From contig JAFWOB010000145.1 of assembly GCA_017510065.1 (NCBI GenBank), forward strand, positions 78,596 through 142,595: 64,000 nucleotides of DNA, read 5' to 3'. Source of the stretch: Parasporobacterium sp. (lineage in GTDB: Bacteria; Bacillota; Clostridia; Lachnospirales; Lachnospiraceae). The translations under genes were made by a program, and so were the position numbers. The notes beneath the pieces were generated by a model. It saw only the letters and a list, made by a program, of their open reading frames with translations. It had not been told where the DNA came from and ran no database searches. Positions 25,491 to 33,764 of this stretch are shown here, piece after piece; positions within the stretch are counted from its first letter, which is position 1; each line of letters starts with the position of its first letter.

Positions 25491-26042
25491 ATGAACAAAC
25501 AACAGATCCGAAAGATGATTTCGGAAAAAAAACAGAATATGACAGAAAAAGAGATCCGTCATCTGTCCGGGGAACTGACGCATGCGTTCTGCTGCCTGAA
25601 AGAATTTGCCGATGCAGAATGCCTGTTTGCTTATTGTTCCTTCAATCAGGAAGTGCGCACAGATACCATTATCAGAACCGCTCTGGAACAGGGGAAAAGG
25701 GTGGCAGTTCCAAAGGTACTGGATGATCGGCTGGAGTTTCGGTATATCCGGTCAGAGCAGGATCTGGAAACAAGCCCTTTGGGGATTCCCGAACCTAAGG
25801 ATGGGCTGGAAACTGCAGACGGCAGAGAGGAGAGGATCCTGATGCTGACACCGGGACTGGCTTTTGACCGTACGGGAGCCCGGATCGGATATGGTAAGGG
25901 GTTGTACGACCGCTATCTGTCTGCCCATAGCGGGGAAAAGATCACCATGATCGCCCTGTGTTATGGATTCCAGCTTCTGGAATATATTGAAACAGAACCA
26001 TTTGATAAAAAAGTAGACCGGGTGCTGACACCGGCCGGGTGA
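25491..26042 (+). CDS. 5-formyltetrahydrofolate cyclo-ligase
   Basis: Converts 5-formyl-THF to 5,10-methenyl-THF with ATP, salvaging the inhibitory folate form. Characteristic segments are the N-terminal RKMISEKKQNM, the substrate-binding LFAYCSFNQEV and VAVPKV, and the phosphate loop ARIGYGKGLYDRYL near residue 130. Length (183 residues from the ATG) is normal. The start is uncertain: the ATG at 25491 has no good site, and an in-frame TTG at 25482 is possible. It is divergent from the tRNA gene. Confidence 0.93.
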   Translation: MNKQQIRKMISEKKQNMTEKEIRHLSGELTHAFCCLKEFADAECLFAYCSFNQEVRTDTIIRTALEQGKRVAVPKVLDDRLEFRYIRSEQDLETSPLGIPEPKDGLETADGREERILMLTPGLAFDRTGARIGYGKGLYDRYLSAHSGEKITMIALCYGFQLLEYIETEPFDKKVDRVLTPAG

Positions 26043-26082
26043 CGCTGTCAGCAGGCATTTCCGGGGATCATTATCAATATCC

Positions 26083-26565
26083 ATGAGATCAATTGAAATA
26101 ACCAATCTGAAAGAATTCACATCAAAACTGTTTGCAGGAACCGAATTTGACGACTGTCTTGCGCCGGAGATCCAGATCTTTACCGCCGCGACCTTTACGA
26201 TCGACGGCCATCTGAATGAAGGATTTGTGGGAAGCGATCAGATGCAGCTTCCCGAAAACCGCGAGGGGATCGTTTTCTGGAAGAAACTCCGGCCTGTCTG
26301 CTATGAGATCATAAAAGGGAAAAAGGTTCCCCAGCAGTTCAAGATCGTCTTTAAGATGCCGGCAGGGTTTACGGAAGATTTTATCAGAGAATCCGGATGT
26401 CTGATCGGGGCGGAAAGTATCAGCGGGCTGTATCTGAACATTCATTTTAAGAGTGGTCAGCTGTACTGTACGACAGGGATCTCCAGGAGTTCCTTCACTA
26501 TGGACAAAAAACTGGATCTTTTGTGGGATGACTATATGGAAGAAAAACTGAAAGTCTACCGGTGA
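26083..26565 (+). CDS. Conserved clostridial protein, DUF5721-like
   Basis: A 160-residue cytoplasmic protein resembling the DUF5721 family seen in Lachnospiraceae; function unknown. Features are ITNLKEFTSKLF at the N-terminus, a central ATFTIDGHLNEGF segment, WKKLRPVCYEIIKGKKVP, FKIVF, and a terminal SGLYLNIHF then LDLLWDDYMEE. Alternating polar and aliphatic residues suggest a small alpha/beta fold without membrane segments. It follows the cyclo-ligase by 40 bases and is followed by the htpG control region. The family name is from memory of the motif pattern, so treat it as probable. Confidence 0.7.
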   Translation: MRSIEITNLKEFTSKLFAGTEFDDCLAPEIQIFTAATFTIDGHLNEGFVGSDQMQLPENREGIVFWKKLRPVCYEIIKGKKVPQQFKIVFKMPAGFTEDFIRESGCLIGAESISGLYLNIHFKSGQLYCTTGISRSSFTMDKKLDLLWDDYMEEKLKVYR

Positions 26566-26586
26566 TCATTGAACGGGAGAGAGATG

Positions 26587-26613
26587 TTAGCACTCAATTA
26601 TATTGAGTGCTAA
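26587..26613. promoter_or_regulatory. CIRCE element (HrcA operator)
   Basis: TTAGCACTC, nine bases, GAGTGCTAA: a perfect consensus CIRCE. HrcA repressor should bind here and release on heat or unfolded protein stress. It ends eight bases before the -35 of the htpG promoter, so repression would have to act from upstream of the promoter. The right arm runs into TTTTTTA, so as RNA it could also terminate transcripts coming from the previous gene. Confidence 0.96.
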
Positions 26614-26620
26614 TTTTTTA

Positions 26621-26649
26621 TTGACTTTATTAGAATATGAAATATAATA
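26621..26649 (+). promoter_or_regulatory. htpG promoter
   Basis: TTGACT (26621-26626), 17 bases, TATAAT (26644-26649): near consensus sigma-A promoter directly after CIRCE. Confidence 0.9.
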
Positions 26650-26732
26650 AGTAATAACGGGGTACTGCCCCGGATTTATTTCGTAATCGATCAGGACAAA
26701 CGTCCGGATACATATAGAAGGAGTGATGTGAA

Positions 26733-28691
26733 ATGAGCATTGAAAAAGGCAGTTTATCGATCAACAGCGAGAATATTTTTCCGATCATTAAAAAATGGCT
26801 CTATTCTGACCATGATATTTTTGTCAGGGAAATGATCTCAAATGGCTGCGATGCGATCACCAAACTGAAAAAACTGGAGATCATGGGAGAATACCAGTTC
26901 CCGGAGGATCAGGAATTCTCTATCCAGGTAATCGTCAATCCGACGAAAAAGACGTTGAAATTCATTGATAACGGTATCGGAATGACGGCGGAAGAAGTAA
27001 AGGAATATATCAACCAGATCGCTTTTTCCGGCGCATCTGCTTTTATGGAGCAGTACAAGGACAAGGCAACAGAGGACCAGATCATCGGCCATTTCGGCCT
27101 TGGCTTTTATTCCGCTTTTATGGTCGCAGACAAAGTGACCATTGAGACCCTTTCCTACAGGGAAGGAGCAAAGGCAGTCTACTGGGAATGTGACGGCGGT
27201 ACGGAATTTGAAATGAAAGACTCTGACAAGGAAACCGTCGGAACAGAGATCACGCTGTATCTGAATGAGGACAGTTACGAGTTCTCCAACGAATACAGAG
27301 TTAAAGAGGTGATCGGAAAATACTGTTCCTTCATGCCGGAGGAGATCTATCTGGTCAATACCGATACTGTGGGTAAAGAACAGAAACCAGACTCTTCAGA
27401 CGGGGAAACAAAGGAGCCTGAAGAGCCGAAGCCGCTGAATGATACCCATCCGCTGTGGACCAAACATCCGAATGAATGCACGGAAGAGGAGTATAAAGAG
27501 TTTTACCGCAGGGTCTTCAATGATTACAAAGAGCCACTGTTCTGGATCCATCTGAACATGGATTATCCGTTTAATCTCAAGGGCATCTTGTATTTCCCGA
27601 AACTGAATACTCAGTACGATACCCTGGAAGGCGTGATCAAGCTCTATAACAATCAGGTCTTTATTGCGGATAATATCAAGGAAGTAATACCGGAATTCCT
27701 GATGCTGCTGAAAGGTGTGATCGACTGTCCGGACCTGCCTCTGAACGTATCCAGGAGTGCGCTGCAGAATGACGGGTTTGTTACAAAGATCAGTGATTAT
27801 ATTTCCAAAAAAGTGGCAGACAAACTGTCAGGTATGTGCAAGACAGACCGGGAGAACTACGAGAAATACTGGGATGACATTAATCCCTTCATTAAGTACG
27901 GCTGCCTGAAGGATGCGAAATTCTGCGAAAAGATGAGTGATTATATCCTCTTTAAGGATCTGAATGACAAGTACCTGACCTACAAGGAATATGTCGGAGA
28001 ACCGGAAGAAGAGGAAGAAGAGAAAACGGAATCTGCAGAAGGCGCAGAAGAAAAGCCTGAGGAGAAAGAGGAAACAAAGGAGCCGAAGACGATTTTTTAT
28101 GTGTCTGACAGGAATTTGCAGGGACAGTATATCAACATGTTCAGGGAAGCGAAAATGGATGCGGTGTATCTGGAGCATGTGATCGATTCCTCCTTTATTT
28201 CCCAGCTGGAAGCCAGAAACGAAGGCTTGAAATTTATGAGGATCGATACGGATCTCAGTAAGGCGTTCCGGAAGAGAACCTCTAAAAAAGATCAGAAAGA
28301 ACTGGATGAGAAGGCGGAGAAACTTCGTGACCGATTAAGAACTCTGACAGGCAATGATAAGATTGAAGTAAAGATCCAGAACCTGAAGAACAAATCCACA
28401 GCCTCTATGCTTACCGTATCGGAGGAATCCAAGCGGATGGAAGAGATGATGCTGCAGATGGGCATGGGAAGAGACATGGGACAGTTCAAGCAGCCGGGCA
28501 CACTGGTCCTGAACGCTCAAAACGAACTGGTCCGGTTTGTGATGGACCATGAGGGAGATGAGCAGGAAACCGACCTTTTCCTGGAACAGCTCTATGATCT
28601 GGCCAAACTGGGCAACGAACCTCTGACCCCGGAAGAAATGGGCAAATTTATTGCGCGGAGCAATGAAATAATGTTAAAATTAGCAAAATAA
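26733..28691 (+). CDS. htpG: Molecular chaperone HtpG (Hsp90)
   Basis: ATP-dependent Hsp90 chaperone. The N-terminal GHKL ATPase domain has the expected motifs: EMISNGCDAITK (Asn binding Mg), DNGIGM, and HFGLGFYSAFMVAD. The middle domain has the catalytic region PLNVSRSALQND with Arg. The 652 residues exceed the usual 620 or so. The excess is a linker after the N-domain (KPDSSDGETKEPEEPK) and an acidic Glu-rich insert near residues 425-450. AAGGAG precedes the ATG. Unlike in many Firmicutes, where htpG lies outside the HrcA regulon, a perfect CIRCE stands directly upstream. Confidence 0.96.
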   Translation: MSIEKGSLSINSENIFPIIKKWLYSDHDIFVREMISNGCDAITKLKKLEIMGEYQFPEDQEFSIQVIVNPTKKTLKFIDNGIGMTAEEVKEYINQIAFSGASAFMEQYKDKATEDQIIGHFGLGFYSAFMVADKVTIETLSYREGAKAVYWECDGGTEFEMKDSDKETVGTEITLYLNEDSYEFSNEYRVKEVIGKYCSFMPEEIYLVNTDTVGKEQKPDSSDGETKEPEEPKPLNDTHPLWTKHPNECTEEEYKEFYRRVFNDYKEPLFWIHLNMDYPFNLKGILYFPKLNTQYDTLEGVIKLYNNQVFIADNIKEVIPEFLMLLKGVIDCPDLPLNVSRSALQNDGFVTKISDYISKKVADKLSGMCKTDRENYEKYWDDINPFIKYGCLKDAKFCEKMSDYILFKDLNDKYLTYKEYVGEPEEEEEEKTESAEGAEEKPEEKEETKEPKTIFYVSDRNLQGQYINMFREAKMDAVYLEHVIDSSFISQLEARNEGLKFMRIDTDLSKAFRKRTSKKDQKELDEKAEKLRDRLRTLTGNDKIEVKIQNLKNKSTASMLTVSEESKRMEEMMLQMGMGRDMGQFKQPGTLVLNAQNELVRFVMDHEGDEQETDLFLEQLYDLAKLGNEPLTPEEMGKFIARSNEIMLKLAK

Positions 28692-28716
28692 TTAATTAAT
28701 TGAAGGAGCAGCACTT

Positions 28717-29580
28717 ATGGCAGATGAAAAGGAATTACAGGAGGGATGTTCTCCTGAACAGTGTGAAGGATGCTCTCATGCATCTTCCTGCCCGAGCAAC
28801 CAGGGACCCCAGAGCTTTCTGGAAGACCAGAATGTATTCAGCAGCATTAAGCATGTATACGGTATTGTAAGCGGCAAGGGCGGTGTCGGCAAGTCCTTCG
28901 TAACGGGAAGTCTTGCGGTGGAACTTTGCAAAAAAGGATACCGTGTCGGCATTATGGATGCGGATATTACAGGACCTTCGATCCAGAAGATGTTCGGCAT
29001 TACAAAAGGAGCGACCGGAGACGAGAACGGGATCTATCCCGCAATGACTGATATGGGCATCAAGATCATGTCCATCAATATGCTCCTGGATGATGATACG
29101 ACGCCGGTAATCTGGAGAGGACCTGTCCTGGCAGGCGTGGTAAAACAGTTCTGGACCGATGTGATCTGGGGCGAACTGGATTACCTGCTGGTGGATATGC
29201 CGCCGGGAACCGGTGATGTGCCGCTTACGGTTTTCCAGTCTCTTCCGGTAGAAGGGATCCTGGTGGTTACTTCTCCCCAGAGCCTGGTCAATATGATCGT
29301 CAAGAAGGCCTATAACATGGCAGCACAGATGAAGATCCCGGTGCTGGGTATCATTGAGAATTACTCCTATCTGGAGTGTCCGGACTGCGGAAAGCACATC
29401 AATGTGTTCGGAGAGAGCAATATTGATGAGATCGCTGCCGAGCTTCATGTTCCGGTTCTCGGGAAAATGCCGATCCGGCCGGAACTGGCAAAGCTGTCAG
29501 ATGAGGGACGGTTTGAAGAAGTTGACAATGATATGATCTCTGCCGCAGTGGAAGCGCTTGCCGCAGCAGACGTACAGTAA
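28717..29580 (+). CDS. Mrp/NBP35 family iron-sulfur carrier ATPase
   Basis: P-loop ATPase of 287 residues that probably carries and transfers Fe-S clusters to apo-enzymes. An N-terminal Cys cluster (Cys at 11, 16, 19 and 25, as in NBP35) is followed by the deviant Walker A SGKGGVGKSF, DADITGPSI, the MPPGTGDVP loop, and a C-terminal CPDC pair that would bridge two subunits. The domain of eukaryotic-type NBP35 architecture is common in anaerobes rich in Fe-S enzymes. It follows htpG by 25 bases and is followed after 10 bases by a phosphoribosyltransferase gene, so all three may be cotranscribed. Confidence 0.92.
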   Translation: MADEKELQEGCSPEQCEGCSHASSCPSNQGPQSFLEDQNVFSSIKHVYGIVSGKGGVGKSFVTGSLAVELCKKGYRVGIMDADITGPSIQKMFGITKGATGDENGIYPAMTDMGIKIMSINMLLDDDTTPVIWRGPVLAGVVKQFWTDVIWGELDYLLVDMPPGTGDVPLTVFQSLPVEGILVVTSPQSLVNMIVKKAYNMAAQMKIPVLGIIENYSYLECPDCGKHINVFGESNIDEIAAELHVPVLGKMPIRPELAKLSDEGRFEEVDNDMISAAVEALAAADVQ

Positions 29581-29590
29581 GGAGGAAAGG

Positions 29591-30151
29591 ATGAATAAGA
29601 CTTATCACATGACGATCGCAGGATGTGAGAGAGATCTTCCCCTGTGCAAAGCATCTGATGATCTGGTGATCGGTGCATTTGTTATCTTCGGCGATGTGGA
29701 ACTGACCTGTAAAGCAGCAGCAGCGCTCCTTGAGAAGGCTCCGGAGTTTGATTATATGGTAGCGCCGGAAGCAAAAGCGATCCCGCTGATCCATGAAATG
29801 GCAAAGCAGAGCGGCAGGAATGATTATATGCTGGTGCGTAAGGCTCCGAAGCTTTACATGAACGGCGTATTTGAGACAGAGGTAAAATCCATTACCACGG
29901 CGGCTGTGCAGAAACTCTATATGGACGGAGCGGATGCCGAGAAGCTGAAAGGCAAAAAGGTTCTGATCCTGGATGATGTTATTTCCACAGGAGAATCTCT
30001 TGCGGCAGTGGAAACACTGGTTGAGAAAGCCGGTGGTGTGATCGTGGGACGCATGGCTATCCTGGCGGAAGGCGCTGCAGCCGATCGGGATGATATTATT
30101 TATCTGGAAAAACTCCCGCTGTTTGATGCGGAAGGTAATCCGCGCAGCTGA
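29591..30151 (+). CDS. Phosphoribosyltransferase, adenine-type-like
   Basis: A type I phosphoribosyltransferase of 186 residues. The PRPP-binding motif VLILDDVISTGES is near residue 122; the earlier MVAPEAKAIPLIHEMA and YMLVRKAPKLYM resemble the adenine PRTase flexible region. It would convert a purine base plus PRPP to the nucleotide. The nearest experimentally known relatives are Apt and XpmT types, and the base cannot be decided from these motifs. GGAGGAAAGG precedes the ATG at 29591, which is preferred to an upstream in-frame start inside the previous gene. It ends at a strong bidirectional hairpin. Confidence 0.85.
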   Translation: MNKTYHMTIAGCERDLPLCKASDDLVIGAFVIFGDVELTCKAAAALLEKAPEFDYMVAPEAKAIPLIHEMAKQSGRNDYMLVRKAPKLYMNGVFETEVKSITTAAVQKLYMDGADAEKLKGKKVLILDDVISTGESLAAVETLVEKAGGVIVGRMAILAEGAAADRDDIIYLEKLPLFDAEGNPRS

Positions 30152-30170
30152 CAAAAGAATCGCAACAGAC

Positions 30171-30213
30171 AAAAAGAGGGCATGAACAGAATCGTTCATG
30201 CCCTCTTTGATAT
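30171..30213. terminator. Bidirectional terminator between convergent genes
   Basis: Perfect 15-bp stem AAAGAGGGCATGAAC / GTTCATGCCCTCTTT (30173-30187 / 30194-30208), loop AGAATC, flanked by A-run and T-rich sequence. It serves the phosphoribosyltransferase gene on the plus strand and the DUF4015 gene on the minus strand. Confidence 0.9.
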
Positions 30214-30229
30214 CGTTTCAAGTTTCGGA

Positions 30230-31906
30230 TCAATACTGGTTGGCCCAGACACCGGAGTATTCATAGTATTTGTCCAGATCTGAAATGGCATTCCAGGGAA
30301 TAAATCCTCCTGTCAGTCCGGCATCATAAAGCGCCTGTGCCTGGTCGATCAGTTCCGCATTGCCGTAGATCACAGAGCCGTCCCAGTATGGGGTATTGTA
30401 GCCGGTGATCCAGGTACGTGCTACTGCCGGCGTCCTGATCTCCGACTGCCTTACCGCAGCTACACCAGCCCATTCATAGATCGTTGTATAAGGATAGGTC
30501 CAGGTGTCGGTCTCTCCGAAATGATCGGTATAGGGCATGCCGCTGATGGCATCGACCACATTGGAGATAGCCGGCCAGTACTGCCCGTAGGCGGTCACAT
30601 AGGCACCGACACATTCCCCGAATACATCGATTGACAGATAGGCTCCTTTCTTATGGAGCCGGTCTGCGGCGTAGAAACAGAAATTCTGGATCGCTTCCCC
30701 TTTTTCTTCACCATACGTGTTCTTGAAATCTGTAAGGCCGGAATCGGACATATAGAATGCGGATTCCGGGAACCGGACGTAATCGAACTGGATCTCATCA
30801 AATCCGAATTTCTCCACCGCTTCCTCTGCCAGGGCAACGTTATAATACCAGCAGTCCCTGCTGTATGCCGACGGCCAGAGGAATGCTTCCACATCGGAGT
30901 CAATGCATTCTTCCGGATGGTCTGCTGCATACAGGTTGTCATTGAAAGCAACGATACGGCCGATCACATATAATCCGGCATCTTTGATCTTCTGGATGCT
31001 GGAACGGTACTGTTCTTCCGACAGGAAAGAGTACTGATAGGACGTGGGGGAAAGCTCTTGGGCCAGTTCGGATTCATAAGCCAGAGCACCGTCCTTGATA
31101 TCCACGACCATGGCATTGGCACCGGAAGAAAGCGCCAGATCGATATAAGTATCAATGTTGTCAGGGGCAGCGGCATATGCAGTGATATACATGGCACGGG
31201 CATTCTGGAGCAGAGGACCCGTACTCAATTCCGGCTTGGAAACCGGATACCAGTCGAGAGAATCCGGCATGCCGCCGTATAATTCGAAACTGTATTCCCG
31301 GCCGGCGTGGATATCGGCAATCTGGCTGTAGATTGCATCTGCCTCTTCCTGTGTATCTGCCAGGTATTTGGCGTATACATATCCTTCATTTCCGGGATTA
31401 TCAATCTGATACATTTCCACGGTACCGTCTTCCTGGAGCCCTTCATAACCACAGATGGAAAGTTCGGTCCCTTTTTTCAGAAAACCGGAAATCTGTGCAT
31501 CCTGGCTGTTCTGATATACTGTGACCGGTGTGCGGACATATTTGGCAGTTTCCATGACGACGTTGTCCAGATTTCCGGTCAGGTTGCTGCTGTCGATATA
31601 GAAAATGGTCGGAGCTTCCCCCTCTTCCGTGATTTCTTCCAGTTCGATCTGTGTGAAAACGGCTTCTCCGTCATTGATCTCCACTTCAATGTTGCGGCTG
31701 GTAACAGGGGTTCCTCTTACCAGAGTCACATACTCATAAAGCATGCTGTCTTCTTCGCGGTAGACCATGGCATCGAGGTTGTCCGAAGCAACATAAACGG
31801 TGGAACGTTCGATAGGTATTTCTTCCTTATGGGAAGTAGCAAACAGGTATATGATAAATGCAATGATCAGCAGAAGACTGAAAATTGCGGGTAGTAATTT
31901 CTTCAA
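30230..31906 (-). CDS. DUF4015-type putative glycoside hydrolase, paralogue 1
   Basis: A 558-residue surface protein. An uncleaved N-terminal membrane anchor (LLPAIFSLLLIIAFIIYLFA) precedes two SH3-like segments (residues about 35-200) and a TIM-barrel domain of the DUF4015 putative glycosyl hydrolase family. Barrel motifs: ANAMVVDIKDG, YVIGRIVAFND, and the conserved [13 protein letters not shown] strand with acidic residues that are probably catalytic. The start is TTG at 31904-31906 because AGGAGG lies six bases upstream; longer in-frame readings would put that site inside the gene. It shares architecture with the gene at 35.9-37.7 kb, and the pair flank the kinase module. Confidence 0.88.
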   Translation of the reverse strand: MKKLLPAIFSLLLIIAFIIYLFATSHKEEIPIERSTVYVASDNLDAMVYREEDSMLYEYVTLVRGTPVTSRNIEVEINDGEAVFTQIELEEITEEGEAPTIFYIDSSNLTGNLDNVVMETAKYVRTPVTVYQNSQDAQISGFLKKGTELSICGYEGLQEDGTVEMYQIDNPGNEGYVYAKYLADTQEEADAIYSQIADIHAGREYSFELYGGMPDSLDWYPVSKPELSTGPLLQNARAMYITAYAAAPDNIDTYIDLALSSGANAMVVDIKDGALAYESELAQELSPTSYQYSFLSEEQYRSSIQKIKDAGLYVIGRIVAFNDNLYAADHPEECIDSDVEAFLWPSAYSRDCWYYNVALAEEAVEKFGFDEIQFDYVRFPESAFYMSDSGLTDFKNTYGEEKGEAIQNFCFYAADRLHKKGAYLSIDVFGECVGAYVTAYGQYWPAISNVVDAISGMPYTDHFGETDTWTYPYTTIYEWAGVAAVRQSEIRTPAVARTWITGYNTPYWDGSVIYGNAELIDQAQALYDAGLTGGFIPWNAISDLDKYYEYSGVWANQY

Positions 31907-32038
31907 GTGATCCCTCCTATGCAAGATAACTGATTCGCATAATTATGATCTATTATATCACTATTCCATCTCAAATGGAATTATAAACAGCAAATTGGAT
32001 AGAATTATGGGCATGTTCACGAATCTTTTAGTCCTGTA

Positions 32039-32066
32039 TTGAAAAACAGGATCATAGTGATATAAT
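32039..32066 (+). promoter_or_regulatory. Predicted promoter of the kinase gene
   Basis: TTGAAA (32039-32044), 16 bases, TATAAT (32061-32066). The -35 is partly inside a small dyad (TCCTGTATTGAAAAACAGGA) that might be an operator. Confidence 0.6.
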
Positions 32067-32189
32067 TCAGATTCATCCAGCCCGGATCGAGGGCTGTCAA
32101 CGAGTGCCGGCAGTTTCGGCAGTTCTTTGAAAATCACCGATCGGAGAATCTTCAGGAGAAGAAAATACCATAGCGAAGGACAAGGACTG

Positions 32190-33683
32190 ATGGCAGGGAT
32201 CGGTCAGATTATTGACGGCAAATTCCGGATCCTGCAGCCTCTGGGACGCGGAGGAATGTCAAGGATCTATCTCGCCGAGGATATCCGTCTTGGAAAAAGA
32301 TGGGTCGTAAAAGAGATTCCCAAAGTCATAGGCAGGCAGAAGAATATTCTGTTTATTCAGGCTGCCATTTCCGAAGCACAGATCATCAAGAGCCTGGATC
32401 ATCCGGCTGTTGTACGTATCGTGGATATCATTCAGGATGAAAAGGCGCTGTACATCGTGGAAGACTATGTGCAGGGACGTTCTTTTCAGGAACTGGCGCA
32501 GGAAGGATCCGCCATAGAACCGGAGGATCTGAAGCAGTGGGCTGTCCAGCTCTGCCAGGTTCTTATCTATCTGCATTCCAGGAAACCACCGGTGATCTAT
32601 CGGGATCTGAAGCCGGAAAATATTATCCTTACAGATTCCGGCCATATCAGGCTGGTGGATTTCGGCATCGCAAGAAGATACCGCCCGGAAGGCAGAAGGG
32701 ATACGGTTTATCTGGGAACAGTCCGTTTCGCGGCACCGGAACAGTTTGAGGAATACGGTGCTCAGACGGATATGCGGACAGATATTTACGGCTTTGGGAA
32801 AACGCTTCAGTATATGGCGTATTTCTGCAAAGAACTGTCCCCGGAAGTCTATAACTTGATTGATCGGTGTATCGAAGAGGATCCACAAGACAGATACCAG
32901 AGCGGAGAAGAACTTTTAGAAACCCTGGAAGAGATCCGGTACTTCGGAAAGCATACGGATGTGGGAAAGATCCTTCTTCGATCGCTCCTGCTATTGTCTG
33001 CTGCAGCTGTCTTGTTCTTCGCTGTCCGGCAGCAGCTGTCATCCGGAGCAGGCAATGGATGGCAGGAGTTGGATTTCCTTTTGGATTCCATCAAAGCAGA
33101 CGGCAGCTTCTCTGTACAGGAGGAAGAACAGATGCTGAACCTTGTCATGCCGCATCTTAAGGAATGGAAAGAAAAGGAGGGATTTGAACAAAAGGCATTG
33201 GAGATTGGAGAACTTTACTGGAACAGCTATGAATATGGAAGCGGCTCGTGTGCGGGCGCAAAAGGAGCACTTCCCTGGTTTGAACTGGCAGGGGAGAGTG
33301 ATGAGACTGCCCGGATCTACAGAGACCTCGCACAGTTTCAGCTGTCTATGGACCGCATAGGCTTGAAGGAACAGCCGGACGGATTTTTCCGGGAAGCCCT
33401 GGAGCAATTGATTCTTCTAGGCAGGCAGGCAGCACTGCTGGAAGGCGAAGACAGGCTGAAAGCACTAATTCTTAGGACGGCAGCGGATTCACTGACAGCG
33501 GATATCCGTCATTACCGTGATGACGGAGCGGAACTGTCTGACGTGGAACTGCTCCTTACAGAGGTGGGAACGCTGCTGGACACCCTGTATAGATCGTCCG
33601 AACCGGAAAGGGAACAGCTTCAGGAGCTGGAGGAAAAACTGGAACGGGCAGAGCAGGCTGTTCGTATGTGTTTTCCTTCCTGA
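32190..33683 (+). CDS. Transmembrane Ser/Thr protein kinase
   Basis: Hanks-type kinase of 497 residues. The cytoplasmic catalytic domain (residues 10-255) has the Gly-rich loop GRGGMSRIYLAED, ATP-binding Lys41 (VVKEI), catalytic YRDLKPENIIL (Asp139), DFGIARR (157-163), the APEQF motif and DIYGFGKTL. One membrane helix (about 261-279) leads to an outer region of about 215 residues that is helical and charged and has no PASTA domains, so it is not a PrkC/PknB relative. ATG at 32190 is chosen by domain boundaries; a TTG 63 bases upstream is possible. It probably phosphorylates envelope-related targets, with the next gene as a likely partner (inference). Confidence 0.9.
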   Translation: MAGIGQIIDGKFRILQPLGRGGMSRIYLAEDIRLGKRWVVKEIPKVIGRQKNILFIQAAISEAQIIKSLDHPAVVRIVDIIQDEKALYIVEDYVQGRSFQELAQEGSAIEPEDLKQWAVQLCQVLIYLHSRKPPVIYRDLKPENIILTDSGHIRLVDFGIARRYRPEGRRDTVYLGTVRFAAPEQFEEYGAQTDMRTDIYGFGKTLQYMAYFCKELSPEVYNLIDRCIEEDPQDRYQSGEELLETLEEIRYFGKHTDVGKILLRSLLLLSAAAVLFFAVRQQLSSGAGNGWQELDFLLDSIKADGSFSVQEEEQMLNLVMPHLKEWKEKEGFEQKALEIGELYWNSYEYGSGSCAGAKGALPWFELAGESDETARIYRDLAQFQLSMDRIGLKEQPDGFFREALEQLILLGRQAALLEGEDRLKALILRTAADSLTADIRHYRDDGAELSDVELLLTEVGTLLDTLYRSSEPEREQLQELEEKLERAEQAVRMCFPS

Positions 33684-33764
33684 ACGAAGGGTGGAATCAT
33701 CTTGGGAAAAAGGTCTTGCCGTACAAGAAGGGTAAAGTGTCAGAACGCAAGAGGAGGTATATGA

